Source: Macrocystis pyrifera (lineage: Eukaryota; Sar; Phaeophyceae; Laminariales; Laminariaceae). Taken from it: a stretch of 64,000 bases of DNA. Below the pieces are notes generated by a model that was not told the origin of the DNA, did no database searches, and was given only the letters and a program-made list of their open reading frames with translations. Each line of letters opens with the position of its first letter. Within the stretch, counting starts at the first letter, position 1. Of the stretch, positions 1-13,317 are shown piece after piece. The stretch is from the NCBI GenBank assembly GCA_031763025.1, contig JASSKH010000026.1, positions 2,632,221 to 2,696,220 of the forward strand, read 5' to 3'. The position numbers and the translations under genes were made by a program.

Positions 1-279
1 GTGCCATGCGGTACGCATACGATACGCCCCGAAATAACCCCTCTGGGACACCTTCGAGATGAAGACCAGAACAATGGTTGATATCAATCAACCATCTAGG
101 AGCAGTGTGAGCGGCAAGCATTGCGGACATTGCGGGCAGGATCGTGTTGCGCGCCTGTGCCGTAGGACTGCTGTGTCCTTGCTCCTTGCATTGTTTCACT
201 CGGACACCATGCTGTAGAATACCATCCCCCAATCACGCAGTGGCCGCTGCTACGGTGCAGTCGTTATTTCCATACCGTC

Positions 280-324
<45 letters not shown>

Positions 325-688
325 TGATGTCCTAACCGGAGGTAATTTGTGGGTCAGCCCCAGTCAGTGTATGTACCTCACGGTACGTCGTGCCGAAAGT
401 AGTGTACTGGTATATACGATACAATACGGTACTGCTGTACTTTACAACTTCCTAGTTGAGAACGGATAATACGGAGGGTACGTGCGTGTAGCCCTCGCTA
501 AGAACGCACGCGACGGTGGACCATTAAAAGTTACGTACGTACTGCTGTGTCGTGAACTACTGCTGTAGTGCTAGCTGTATGTGCGACCGGCGAAAACGCA
601 TAAACAAAACAAAAAAAACGGAGATTTTCGGTGGGATGATGGCGCGAATCTCCGTCTTTTTTAGGGTCACAAAAATCTTAATGATAGG
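1..688. other. Unassigned DNA with a poly-C tract
   Basis: No coding region is supported here. The only clear structure is an uninterrupted C run at about 281-322. The mpaB-like gene runs leftward toward this stretch, so a 3-prime terminal exon or UTR could lie here or beyond the window edge, but I could not recognise one. Confidence 0.4.
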
Positions 689-1069
689 ATTTCACACCTC
701 AGACAGATCATCTATACAGATAGATCATCTACAGATAGATAATCTACAGCTAGATCATCTACAGATACATCATCTACAGAGAGATCATCTACAGATAGAT
801 CATCTAGATCGTCACCTGCCGCAGTGACACGTTGAGCAGGATCCGCGTGGCACAGATACAAAACTCAGGAAAGCATGTCCTACGTATTAATAGCTAGATC
901 ATGCAGACTTTTTACGGCTCCAACCCGGCAACATGAGCTACTAGATCACACAGATCATACAGGTCATGCGCGATAAGGAGTACATATATCTGCCCTAAAA
1001 GTATCTACAGGTAGCTCGTGACGTAACCAAGTAGTGTTGTAGGAATCGATCATCTGTCCGAGATGCGTA
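689..1069 (-). mobile_element. Family D element (GATC-rich MITE-like repeat)
   Basis: The left end reads TTTCACACCTCAGACAGATC and the right end is its imperfect inverse (GATCATCTGTCCGAGATGCG). Inside, 14-15 bp units of the type AGATCATCTACAGAT are tandemly repeated (about 705-812). Similar units with the same inverted ends occur at 8341-8584, 12577-13082, 60102-60525 and 61430-61690, which supports a dispersed non-autonomous DNA transposon. Orientation is defined relative to the 60 kb copy. No transposase is visible. Confidence 0.55.
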
Positions 1070-1931
1070 AGGATCTCCGAGGTCACTTCACCCTTGAGGC
1101 GTTCTACGATAGAGGTCCACGCTAATTTTTCCGAGGCTCCTCACTTGACCTTAAGTAGCCCTATACCTCACCCGAAAACTGACTTCAGTAAAAATCAAAT
1201 CGCATGCCGATGAATAATCCCATTGCCCAAGTATACAAAAATGTCTTTTTTCGAAACAAGATTAGCATTCCGACTATTTTGGGTTAAGGAGCCCCGTCAT
1301 TCAGAAAACTTTTGAACGGAAAGGTGCTACCTCCATCGTAGAACGTGTCCCTTAAGCCAAAAAAGTACAAGGCATTTATGGCACACCCCTGTCCCTCTGT
1401 TTGTATGGTAGCAATACCGCACACTGGTGGGATCTCCCCGGCTGCTCCACCGAGATAAAAAAAAAGTAAAGGCATCGAAGCCATGCTCTGTTTTTTCAGG
1501 GCTTGTGAACTCACGGGTCGGGCCAAAACCTCGCCGGCCAGGTCGGATCGTGTTGGGCAAGCCGTGGCCCGAGACCCGATCCGTGTAAGAGTTTGAAAAA
1601 AAACTCCAACGGACCCAATCCGACCAACCCGACGCGGCCCGACCCCCGACCCGTGCGAAACTTTTTCCTGACCCAACCCAAGGGTCGGGTCATATGACCC
1701 GCGAAGAGCCCTGCTATTTTTTTAGGGTCGGATGCTCTAGTAGGATATCCGGCTGCTTCACCCAGCCAAAAGTTAACAATAAGGTATTAAGGCATGGTCG
1801 ATTTCTATGGCCCCGCGTGTGAAAAAAGATAGCGACTCGGTGCGCTCAGCCAAGCGAAACAGATACACCAGGTATGACAGAGTGCTCCACCAGCACGGCA
1901 GCACGGATGTAGTGGTATGATGCGAGGTAGA

Positions 1932-1961
1932 GTGAGTGAGTGAGTGAGTGAGTGAGTGAGT
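1932..1961. repeat. GTGA tetranucleotide microsatellite
   Basis: Seven or so perfect GTGA units, read as CTCAC on the minus strand. The array starts only a few bases past the proposed splice donor of the last recognised mpaB-like exon (donor at 1969-1968). Confidence 0.9.
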
Positions 1962-1969
1962 GCTCTCAC

Positions 1970-2105
1970 CGTTAGTGTCGCTGCCGGAAGAATAAGCGGT
2001 GCGGCGGCTCTCGAGGAACTCCGGGCGGGGGGGCACGAGGAAGCGCACCACCGCGGCGCGCAGAAGCAAACACCCCTTCACCGCCCACCGAAGCAGACGA
2101 GGCGC
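1970..2105 (-). CDS. mpaB-like exon g (most 3-prime recognised)
   Basis: The acceptor is GCGGACAG at 2107-2106 and translation starts APRLLRWAVKGCLLLRAA in phase 0, continuing to RFLVPPRPEFLESRRT. This matches the family C-terminal segment with an Arg-rich helix ending in PPRP. The donor is proposed as G|GTGAGA (1969-1968, phase 1). If that donor is not used, the frame stays open for about 65 more residues of low-complexity sequence to a stop near 1773. Confidence 0.72.
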
Positions 2106-2795
2106 CTGTCCGCGCAGTTGGCCGACAGAGACCCACGACCGATCGACGTGGGAGGGGTCATGCCATGCACATACAAAAATATGTATTCCATGGGACCTCG
2201 CATAACCGTTCCATAGCATATCCCACGTTTTCTCGTTCTAGTTTTATTTGTTCCATCCCATCAGTTGTATTCGCCTTCCTTACTCCTGCTCTCTCCTCTT
2301 CATGGAAGCAACTCAGATCCGGTACCCCATCGCGATACGTGCCTTGCTTCCTTTTTTTTTGCAAATCTCGAGAAGAGTTCAGCACTGGCGTCTAACTGCG
2401 CCTACCCACGCTAACATATGCACTCTCTCGACAGCAGTCGGTGTAGTTTGATAACTAAAACCGGTGGTTTTCCAGAGGGGTACGTACGTACGTACTAGCT
2501 TGGTCTCAGTCTCCGCGTGCGCGAAAGGGATAAAACAGCTCTTCCTTCTGTCTCTAAGCAAGCATCACACGTGAGTCAGTACCAACGAGTACCTGCTCAA
2601 TAGGCAAACCTGTCCAGGGATACAAAGTGTCCCGCCTGCATGATCTTAACACCATAACAGAGAATCGAACCAACCCATGACATCAACGCTACGTCGCAGT
2701 ATTCGAAGCTAACCACTAGACGGACCACATGGGCGGCGGGGCAATGGGATACATCGCACGGGACAAACCAAGTAACGTATGTTGAGCGTGGCGCG

Positions 2796-2833
<38 letters not shown>

Positions 2834-3452
2834 TGATGAGTTACTTAGAAGTAGGACACACGCCTATCAAGGAGAAGGCGGAGCGATCCGACCAGAAACA
2901 AAACCAGCACGGACGGTTATGGTGTGTATTAATCTGGTATGGTATACCGCATGGACAAATGAGAATACGCTGTAAATCACGGGGGGACGGGGACGGCAGG
3001 TTGGCGGGGGGGGGGGGGGGGGGGGGGGGGTGGTGGGGGGTAGGGGTGAGGGGTGGGTGGGGGGTGGTGGGGGGTATGGTGGGGGGGGGGGGTGGGGGGG
3101 GGGGGGGGTCGTGAATGGTAGGGGGGGGGGGTAGGGTGGGTTGGGGGGTCAATGTTTAAGGGGTCATGTGGGAGGTGGTTCACGGGGGGGGGTGGGGGGG
3201 GTTCAGGGGGGTGGGGGGGGCGTGGGGGGGGGGGTGGGGTGGGGGGGGGTCATGGGGGTGTGGCGGGGGTGGGGGGGGGGTTATGGGTCGGGGGGGGGGG
3301 TGGGGAGGGGGGGGTGAGGGTGGTGGGGGGTGGGTGGGGGTGGCTGGGGGGGTGTGGGGGGGGGTCCATGTGGGTGGGTAGGGGGGGGTGGGGTCATGGG
3401 GGGGGGGGTGGGGGGGGGGGGGGGGGGGGGGGGTGTAGGGGGGGGTGGGGGG

Positions 3453-3487
<35 letters not shown>

Positions 3488-6400
3488 GGGGCGTGGGGGG
3501 GGGGGTGGGGGGGGAATGGGGGGGGGGGGGGGTCGAGTGGTGGTAATGAGCTACTTTGGAGAAGGGCCGGCGCCTGTCGAGCGATAAGGCAGAGCGGTTC
3601 GATCGAAAAGCAAAACAACCACGGGTCAACGTGGGGCATGATCTAGATCCGCGTATTCATCCCATTAGAATATCCCATGGAGTCCCACGTATCCCGTCGA
3701 ATGTATCACGGTATATATCCGATAGGATGTCACTCCGGATACCATGGTACATCTCACGGCATAACCGAATATACCGTGGGATATCGTCGGATGTCCCACG
3801 GGATGACAGGACATCCCACGGGATACCATGGCATATCCCACGGCGTAACGGGGATACAACATAGGATATCATGGGATGTCCCATGGCATATCCCCCGCCT
3901 GGACGAGATCTCCCAAGGGATATCATAGTATATCCCAAGGGATATCATAGTATATCCCAAGGGATATCATAGGATATCCCAAGGCATATCATAAGATATC
4001 CCACGGGATAATGGGACATCCGACGGAACAATGGGATATCCCACGGAATATTTAGGACACATCGGACGAACCAAGCAAATGTATACCGTGGGGGAAGGGG
4101 AAGCGGAGTGGGTTATGAGCCCGGCGTCTCAAAAGGAAGCGAGTGGTTCAGGATATAACGACGAGTAATCGTCGGGGGGGGAGGGGGGGGGGGGGGGGGG
4201 GGGGGGGGCTGTAATGGTTGCATGGCAGCGTCCGCTCGCTGCTGCTGCTGCTGTTTAAGGCTGCTGCCATGTGTGGGCACTTGCCGTGAGTTGTTGATAG
4301 CCTTCCGGACAGCAGTGCGGGGAAAACATTACATTGCCGTTCCCAGTATGACTGGAAAACCACAAGCATCGGTTTTTGCCGATTACCGTTCACGTTACCT
4401 ACCGGATACATATATATACCTGGCACGTGTTATGTTGGTTTTCGCGGGGTGCCGATCCACAGCTCCATTTTGCTCATTATATTGTCGCCGTGAATACACT
4501 CCTCGTTTGATCTCTGACGTGCATGTCAAACGGAGCTTACATAACCGGCCAGAGGGGTACAAACATCAAAGAGACGGTTCGGTTTCCAGTCTGACCACAT
4601 TGTCCATGCACAACAACCACACCCACGCCCCAACGTACGTACAGGTGGGGCTGAGGTGGGGTGGGGTGAGGGAGGGGTGTGGTCTTCGGCGGCGATGGCC
4701 AGCGTCCCGCTACCCTCCAGGCCCGAAAGAGCCGGTGATCTATATACTGGCAACACACTCCCCCCCCCCGCTTCCTCTATCGGTCAACGATCACAAAACA
4801 GAAAAAAAAAGTCACTCATGCCTCAAGGCTCACGTGCTCACTGATCTGACTCACATGCGGCAGAACCATGGCATTCAGAAGCGGGGCGTCCATCAGCGCG
4901 TACACCACCCACCGGCCGGCCGGGCGCAGAGGGCTCGGGGCGATGGAGAGGAAGAGATCGATCGTGCTGTTAGCGATGGCGTGGTTGCTCGCGTGGGCCC
5001 GGAAGTACTTCGCCTGTTTGGGGGGGGGTGGCGAGGCGAGGGTAAGCGAGAACACAAGGAAGAGGGGGCATGGAATCAATCGGGTGTCTATAAAATACAC
5101 CAAGGAGGACATAAAACATGGGACAGGAGGAGGGGAGGGGGGGGGGGGGTCTCATTTGTTTCTCGTCTCAAGTCATTTTACAATTGACCGCGCATTCCTT
5201 TCGAGACAGAGCTTTGTTCCTACTCCAAATAGAGACACCTTGGACATTTGGGCGCTCAACAAGTATTCCATAGAAGGGGAGGGTGTGGGTACTCGTGCTA
5301 GGCATGCCAGTAGTCGTATTTGACCATAGCCCCTCGCATCCCTACACACAAACGCCGGGACGGAGCACGTCGGGTTTTCACCGACCAGGCAGACATTGCT
5401 ATGCACCAAGCGCGAAGCGCCGCGAGGTTTTCGGCGAGTCGCGTGAAGGGTGAACCGCATCCTACTGAGAACCGCTCGGCCGACGATAGCGTGCGCAGAC
5501 AGAATAAGGACCTTGCGAGGCAGCGAGGCAGCGAGAAGGGCATGCTTGGTACCCGTACAGCTCATTTCTGGCCAGATTATTTCGGACTGGCCGAGCTTCT
5601 TGACCAAATCTCGTCGGAATACCGTCAGTGTCTCGACAAAAAAAAATGATTTGTGACACAAATAATTTGTGACACACCTGCAGCAGTATAAATAGTAGGC
5701 CTGGAGAGTGGTCATCGGGTGCGCCTTCAGCTTTCAGCGTTCCTCCGAATCGGTATTTAGGGTGAGGTATATAGAGCTCCGGCACTACAAACAAGTTAGG
5801 AGCCTCAAGAGAAAAAAATCACGGGCTGACCCTCGAAGGCAAGCACGCGTCTTGCCACTGCACTATCACAACACAACATACATTTATATATATATATATA
5901 TGTATATATATATCAGTCTTCCATTGTCTATAGGGTCGCTTTGGGTCACCCACCTCGCCAGTAACACCCACGGTTTACATGATGCAAAAAAAAAAAAATA
6001 CCAGCCACCCCGCCCCTTGCAGAACTCACCTCGTACTCCCGCTGGAAAGCGTCAGCGTCGTCCCACGTCTTCCAGCGGTGCATGCCCTTGATGCCCATGC
6101 GCTCCCCCATCAGCGAGAAGTGGCGGAGCAGTGCTTTCTTCTCGATGTCCGAGCAGCGCCTCCATTCGTACCTGTCCCGAACAAGAACAAGAACAAGAAC
6201 AACAGCATACACAACAAACAACAACAACAACGACGACAACAGCGGCGGCAGTAACCGCACCAATGCGAGTGATTTCAGTCTTGTGTAGGGGAATGCTTAC
6301 GAGTGATCAACCAACGTTGAAGATTTTACGCAAATGGCGACACGTTTTTCGAATGACAAGGGCCGCAACAACAACAACAACAACAACATCAACAACAAAA

Positions 6401-6544
6401 ACTGTCCGCTGCCCGTTTCGGTGATAGTACACCATTATTAATACTCTAAAAATGATAACATTGTGCCAGCAACCTTCCTCACACAACACCGCCCCTTTTG
6501 CTCACCGCGAACCTCCTACTACGGCCATGCATGACAATGAGTAC

Positions 6545-6591
<47 letters not shown>

Positions 6592-8013
6592 ACCCCCCTC
6601 CCGCTTGTTCTGAGTGCATACCCACCCAGACCTAGAAAGGTCTTCCATTCTTACAAAATGAAACCTTCCGAAAATCAAACCAAAACCGAACCAAGCTGAA
6701 ATCACAACACACAACAACACAACAACACACAACACAAGCCCCGACACTCACCGAAACACCCAGGCCGCCGGTTCAGCGATGAAGATCAGGCTCACCCACT
6801 TTTAACCCCGCCACCGCCACCACTCCCGACCCCCCTGTTTCCCGCTCCCGTCAGTTCTGCATGACCATTCCTACCTTGGAAAGCCTTCCTTTCTCTTACG
6901 GAAACCCTCTTGAAACCCGAACCAATGTTACAACACACGACGACACAAGCCCGACCGACCGACAATTTGTATACCAACTAAACCCCTCTGAAAACCAAAC
7001 CAAAAAACCAAACCGAGCCAATCTCAAGACACACAGCACAAAAGAACATCACGTGTGTACCACACAGCACAGCACTCGCCGGTCGATCCAGGCCGCAGGC
7101 TCCGTGACGAACAGACTGAGCGTGAAGAGCATGTCGGCGTTGCTGATCTGCTTGGCGTACATGCCGTGGATAGCGTTCAACCGGTCAACGGCATCTTTGT
7201 TGCGGGTAGTGTCCGGGGAATTCTCAGAATATTCTCGAAGAAGCAGGTCTGTGTCGTCGTACCTATCAACACACAATGTGTACAATGGCATATTCAAAGG
7301 GGGGGGTGTTTGTTTTTTACAAAAAAAACGAGCGTATGACAGCAGCAGCAGCAGCAGCAGCAGCAGAGGGAAGATGTAAAACGGAACGCTCTGATGTGCG
7401 GTAGAAAGATTTCCTGCCGTCGCGTGTATGGCAAGTAATGGGGGCTTACTAGTAGGCTCTAGAGGGGAGGGGAGGTACTCGATAGGAGAGATGTACTCGA
7501 TCTCATGCATGGCCGTAGTCGTATGACCATAGACCCTCGCATCCCTACAATGCCGGGACGGAGCATGTCGGGTTTTCACCGACCAGGCAGACATTGCTTG
7601 CACCAAGCGCGAACCGCCGTGAGGTGTTGGGCGAGTCGCATGAAGGGTGAGCTGCATCCTACTAAGAACCGATTTAGAGACGGATTTTCTTGCATATGGA
7701 TGACAGCTTCAATGAATTGATTTATTTTCCGGTGTAGTCACTTCCAGAGACAACAATGGGAGTACTATGTAACTGCCTCTTGGGTGCCTTACCATAATCA
7801 CTACGTCATACGATCATTCCCCTTGTGCGGAGTAAAGGTTATTCACCCCGCACGAATGATAACTCGACCACCAGCTGTGGGCGACCGCCAACAACAACAA
7901 CGACAACAACAAAAAACGGTACCCTGGCTATCTGGCTCAAGTAGTGAGCGGCATGTTTTTAACAGTGTCGTTGCCAACCGACGCCAACCCAACATATATA
8001 TAATAGGCGGGCG

Positions 8014-8049
<36 letters not shown>

Positions 8050-10017
8050 ACTCGATAGGAGAGGTGTACTCGATCGCATGCACAGCCCTAGTCGTATGAC
8101 CATAGGGGAGGGGGGGGGGGGGGGCGATAAGAGCCTGCTTTGTGACTCCGGATCCCAGTCACTAGTATGAATAGGTTGGAGAGGCAAAAGAAGGGCGGAA
8201 GACAATGAATGGGATGGATCGAGAAAAAATAAGACGTGCGCTTGGATAGGGGCAGCGTCTTTGTGCCCATGAGATTCCTACCTCGGCGCAGATAATCGAT
8301 TCATACCACTTCCATGATCAAATATATATACATATATGTCAAGGCAGATAGATCCATTCCCGCTCTTGTAAATACGATCTGTCGTGTACAGCTCATTCTG
8401 TCCGGCGTGGGCGGGGCCCGCATGATCTGCATGATCCCAAGCATGATGTTTCCTGCTAGGTTGGATCTGTGCTACGTGCGCATGTATGCAGATCCTGCAC
8501 ATCAAACCCTCACGACAGCGGGTAAGGAGCTAGATGATCTAGATGATCTAGATAGATCATGATCTATCTGTCCGCGGCGTGACGGAACTCTTCAACTCAG
8601 AAAAAACACCCAAAACATCGTTCGAACACCGCTACCGAACTGCTGTTGTATTACGGGGGACCACAGTAAATAGGACCTACGGCAACACACAAACCCATAT
8701 ATTTCCCTATTTTTACGAGCAATATTTGGTCCTATTTACTATTGCCCGCCGTAATAGTACAGCGGTAGTGTTCTACAATTGTTTTCGTTATGTTCTGGTC
8801 GGTACCTATTGGATGTCTTCATCGGGGATGCACTTTCAGTTCTTCTTTTTAACGTTCAGGTATTGAGGCTCTTGAGGTAAAAACAGCTGCCCACGCGAGG
8901 AAGCAGCCTCACAAAAAAATCGGCGCACCCTTTTTTACCGTAGCATGCCTCCACGGGTTATTACCCCGCGGGAAAAAATCCCGAAGATTGCCCTGCTGAG
9001 AAAAATCGGTGCACCCTTACCGTAGCATGCCTCCACGGGATTATCCCGAATCCCGCACAAAAATCGCGGGATAAACTCCGAGAGAAAAAACCCGGAGATT
9101 GCCCTGCTGAGAAAAATCGGTGCGCACCCTTACCGTAGCATGCCTCCACGGGGTTATCCCGAATCCCGCACAAAACCGCGGAATAAATTCCGCGGGAAAA
9201 ATCCCGAAGATTGCCCTGCTGGACGAAATCGGTGCACCCCTACCAGAGCATGCCTCCTTGCCCTCACGAGTGGGGTTCTCTAAAGCTATGCAGCTCTAAC
9301 GACATTTCATGTAACTGATGCTGTGGATGTAATGGATGCAGTAGCTCACGTACCTGCTGGGATACACACCCCCCCCCCCCCCCCCCCCGCTGCACACCCC
9401 TATATCTATTTTATATATGGGTTGGGTTGGCGTCGGTTGGCAACGACACTGTAAAAACATGCCGCTCACTACGTGAGCTAGACATCCAGGGTACCGTTTT
9501 TTTTTTGTTTTGGTGGTCGCCCACAGCTGGTCGTCGACTTAGATCATTTGTGCGAAGTATAGAACCTATACTCTGCACAAGGGAATTGATCGTATCACGT
9601 AGTGTTCAAGGTAAGGCACCCAAGAGGCAGTTACATAGTACTCCCATTGCTGTCTCTGGAAGTGGCTACACCGGAAGTTAAACTAACTCATTGAAGCTGT
9701 CATCCATGTGCAAGTCCGCCTCACAAGCGGTCCTTACTAGGATGCAGCTCACCCTTCATGCGACTCGCCGGACACCTCACGGCGCTTCGCGCTTGGTGCA
9801 AGCAATGTCTGCCTGGTCGGTGAAAACCCGACATGCTCCGTCCCGGCATTGTAGGGATGCGAGGGTCTATGGTCATACGACTACGGCCATGCATGAGATC
9901 GAGTACATCTCTCCTATCGAGTACACCCCCCCCCCCGCACACACCCCGTCCTGCCGCGTCTCCAAAAGGATGCATGGTCAATAGTCAAATGACTAAGCCA
10001 AGCAACAAAAGAGTGCG

Positions 10018-10073
<56 letters not shown>

Positions 10074-12132
10074 ACCCCTGTACCGCCACCTTACACGACG
10101 AAAACCCTAAAAAATAACCTTGACCTTGCTTACCTCTTGCCCACTCGACTGGAAAACTCGCCCGTTTTGTGCAGCAGCTTCGAAATGGACGGAACGCCGT
10201 AAGTTCGGAACAGCGCAAACTCCAGCGCCTGTACCGCGTCCGTGTGCGACGGGCGGAGAGGGGGGGGGGGGCGGAGGGGAGGGGTGTACTCATGCGTCAA
10301 CTGGATTCTGTTTCTAATCGTTTCACCTCCGGGATGCTCTTTTTCTCTGCCCTCCCCCAGCGCACACAGTCAGCAGAAGTTGAGGCTTGAGGCAGGCAGT
10401 TACGAAATATCCGTCAGCGCGAATTCCTCTACAGCGAGAGCTACCGAAAAGGTCAAAACGAAAAACAACCTACTTTCTGCCAGTGGGTGGGCTGGGGTTT
10501 CTGGACGAAGTTACAAAAAAAAAAAAAAACGTTCTTCGTTTTCTTTTTCGCAAGTGTTTTTGGCTTGGTTTTAGTGTATAACTACGGTCATACGGCTACG
10601 GCCATGCATGAGATCGAGTACATCTCTCCTATCGAGTACCCCCCCCCCCCCCCTCCCCACTGCGTATATATTTAGGTTCGGTTGGCCTCGGTTGGCAACG
10701 ACGCTAACATGCCAGGTTATCACTTTTTTCTTCTTCTTTTTTGGCGGTCGGTCGCAGCTGGTGGTCGAGTTGCATCATTTGTGCGAGTTGAAGAACTTTT
10801 ACTCCGCACAAGGGAATTGATTGTATCAGGTAGTGTATATGTGGTGAGGCACCCAAGAGGCAGTTACATAGTACTCCCATCGCTGTCTCTGGAAGCGACC
10901 ACACCGGAAATTAAATTAACTCGTTGAAGCTGTCCTCCATATGCAAGTCCGCTTTCACAAGGGGTTCTTAGTAGGATGCAGCTCACCCTTCATGCGACTC
11001 GCCGGACACCTCACGTTTCGATTCGCGCTTGGTGCAAGCAATGTCGGCCTGGTCAGTGAAAACCCGACATGCTCCGTCCCGGCATTGTAGGGGTGCGAGG
11101 GTCTATGGTCATAGGACGACGGCCATGCATGAGATCGAGTACATCTCTCCTATCGAGTACACCCCCCCCCCCCCCCCCCCCCTTGCAATGTCTCCCCTTA
11201 TAGAGATTGGGTTGGCGTCGGTTGGCAGCGACACTGTAAAAAGCATGCCGCTCACTACTTGAGCCAGACAATCAGGGCACGGATGATGTTTTTTGTTGTT
11301 TTTGGGCGGTCGGTCACAGCTGGCGATCGAGTTAGTGCATTTGCACGGGTGGAGAGCCTTTACTCCGCACAAGGGGAACGATCGTGCCACGCACTGCTTA
11401 TGGCAAGGCACCCACGGGGTACTTACGTAGTACCCCCATTGCTGTCTCTGGAAATGGCCACACCGGAAAATAATTTAAGCCATTGAAGCTGCCATCTATA
11501 TGTCCACATACAAGTCCGCCTCACAAGCGGTTCTTAGTAGGGTGCAGCTCACCAATCATACGACTTGGCTCAACACCTCACGGGATGCGAGGGTCTATGG
11601 TCATACGACTACGGCCGCGCATGATATGAGTACCCCCCCCCCCCCCCCCCCCCCCCCCCCCGCTTTGACTGCTCCCCTCCTCCCCCCTCCCCCTCCCTCT
11701 CATCTCCTCCTCTATCCCTCCTTCCGTCCCTCCTTCCCTCCCTCCCTCCCCCCCCCCCCCGCCCTCCCGTTCCCTCCCTCCTACGTAAAGGGGAAGTTAC
11801 CTTCGTCACGTCCCTCCCCCCCCCCCCCGCCTTCCTTCCCTCCCTCCGCCACCCCCCCCCCCCCCCCCCCCCTCCCCCCCTCCCTCCCTCCCTCCCCCCC
11901 CCCCCCCCCTCCCCCCCCCCCCCCTCCCCCCCCCCCCCCCCTCCCTCCCTCCCTCCCTCCCTCCCTCCCACCCCCTCCCCCGTTCCCTCCCTCCTGCATA
12001 AAGGGGAAGTTACCTTCGTCACCATGAAGGGAAATTCTAGCATGGACATCTGCCTGTACACAGCGGATGGGTCTGCCTTCACGTCCATAAACTGCATGCT
12101 ACGAACTCTGCAGCAGCAGTAGCAGCAGCAGA

Positions 12133-12176
<44 letters not shown>

Positions 12177-12466
12177 AGAAACGGCAAATAGTCGCGCACG
12201 GGGAGGGGGGCGAGGCAAGGAGCACGGGGGGGGGAGGGGGGCAGGAGCCCGGAGGAGTTGGGGGGGGGGGGGGGGGGGGGGGGGGGCGAGGGGTACTCAT
12301 TATCATGCATGGCCGTAGTCGTATGACCACAGGACCCCGGATGGGGGGGGAGGGGGGGGGGGCATACTCATTTGTTGCTTGCCTTAGTCATTGGAATATT
12401 GACCACGCATCCCTTTCGAGACGGAGGATTGAGAGGGGGAGGGGGGGACAGGGTGTGTGGGTGTGT

Positions 12467-12497
<31 letters not shown>

Positions 12498-13279
12498 ACT
12501 TACTAAGAGCTGCTATACAACACGCGCAACCGAGTTACGACGCAGCTTGCAAAGCTGGATATGATCGTTTTCCCGGTTTCACAGCAGATGGATGTTCTAT
12601 TAATATCAGGTATGTATCTATCGATAGTAAATTTGATCACCTCGGGCAGATCATCTACAGATCATCTTCAGATCAGATCATTATCAGATCAGAGCATCTA
12701 CAGATCATATTCAGATCAGATCATCTACAGAGCAGATCATCTATAAATCAGATCTACAGATCATATTCAGATCAGATCATCTATAAATCAGATCTATAGA
12801 TCATCTACAGATCATGTTCAGATCAGATCATCTACAGGTCATTCCCACTTGATGATCTAGAATTTTCAGGGCAGATAGACAAATGAATTCCTGATCTGCA
12901 TGATGCGCAGTTCGTAGCTCATGTTGCTGGGTAGGAGCCGTACAACCCCTGTATGATCTATAGCACATGCTTCCTGGGTTGGATCTGTACTATTGAGATT
13001 TCGCTCAACCTCACGACGGCAGGTGATGAACTAGATGATCTACTGTACATAGATATATAGATAGATCATGATCTGTTCAAGGTATTCAAATGCTAGAAAA
13101 ACTAAAAGATGCCTCATGGCGGAGTGCCATGTAATCATGTGCCATGGATGGCGGTGTGCGTCTTGAAGCGCGAACGAGTGGCAGGCCACGAAGGCACAGA
13201 GGTGCAACACCAACAGCAGCGGCAGCACCAGCACCAGCAACAGCAGCGGCAACAGCACCAGCACCAGCAACAGCAGCAC

Positions 13280-13317
<38 letters not shown>

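Noticed and set aside
3152..3646. Long Gly- or Pro-rich open frames on both strands of the G-rich block
   Set aside because: They arise because GGG/CCC-dominated DNA has few stops. All frames are open and no splice or start context exists.
4222..5187. A 321-codon plus-strand frame
   Set aside because: It crosses poly-G and simple repeats, has no family signature, and overlaps antisense an exon (5013-4855) with clear oxygenase homology and splice sites.
11609..12310. A 233-codon Gly/Cys-rich minus frame
   Set aside because: Only the 31 codons of exon b are gene-like. The rest is CCCT tract and CTG repeat read through without splicing.
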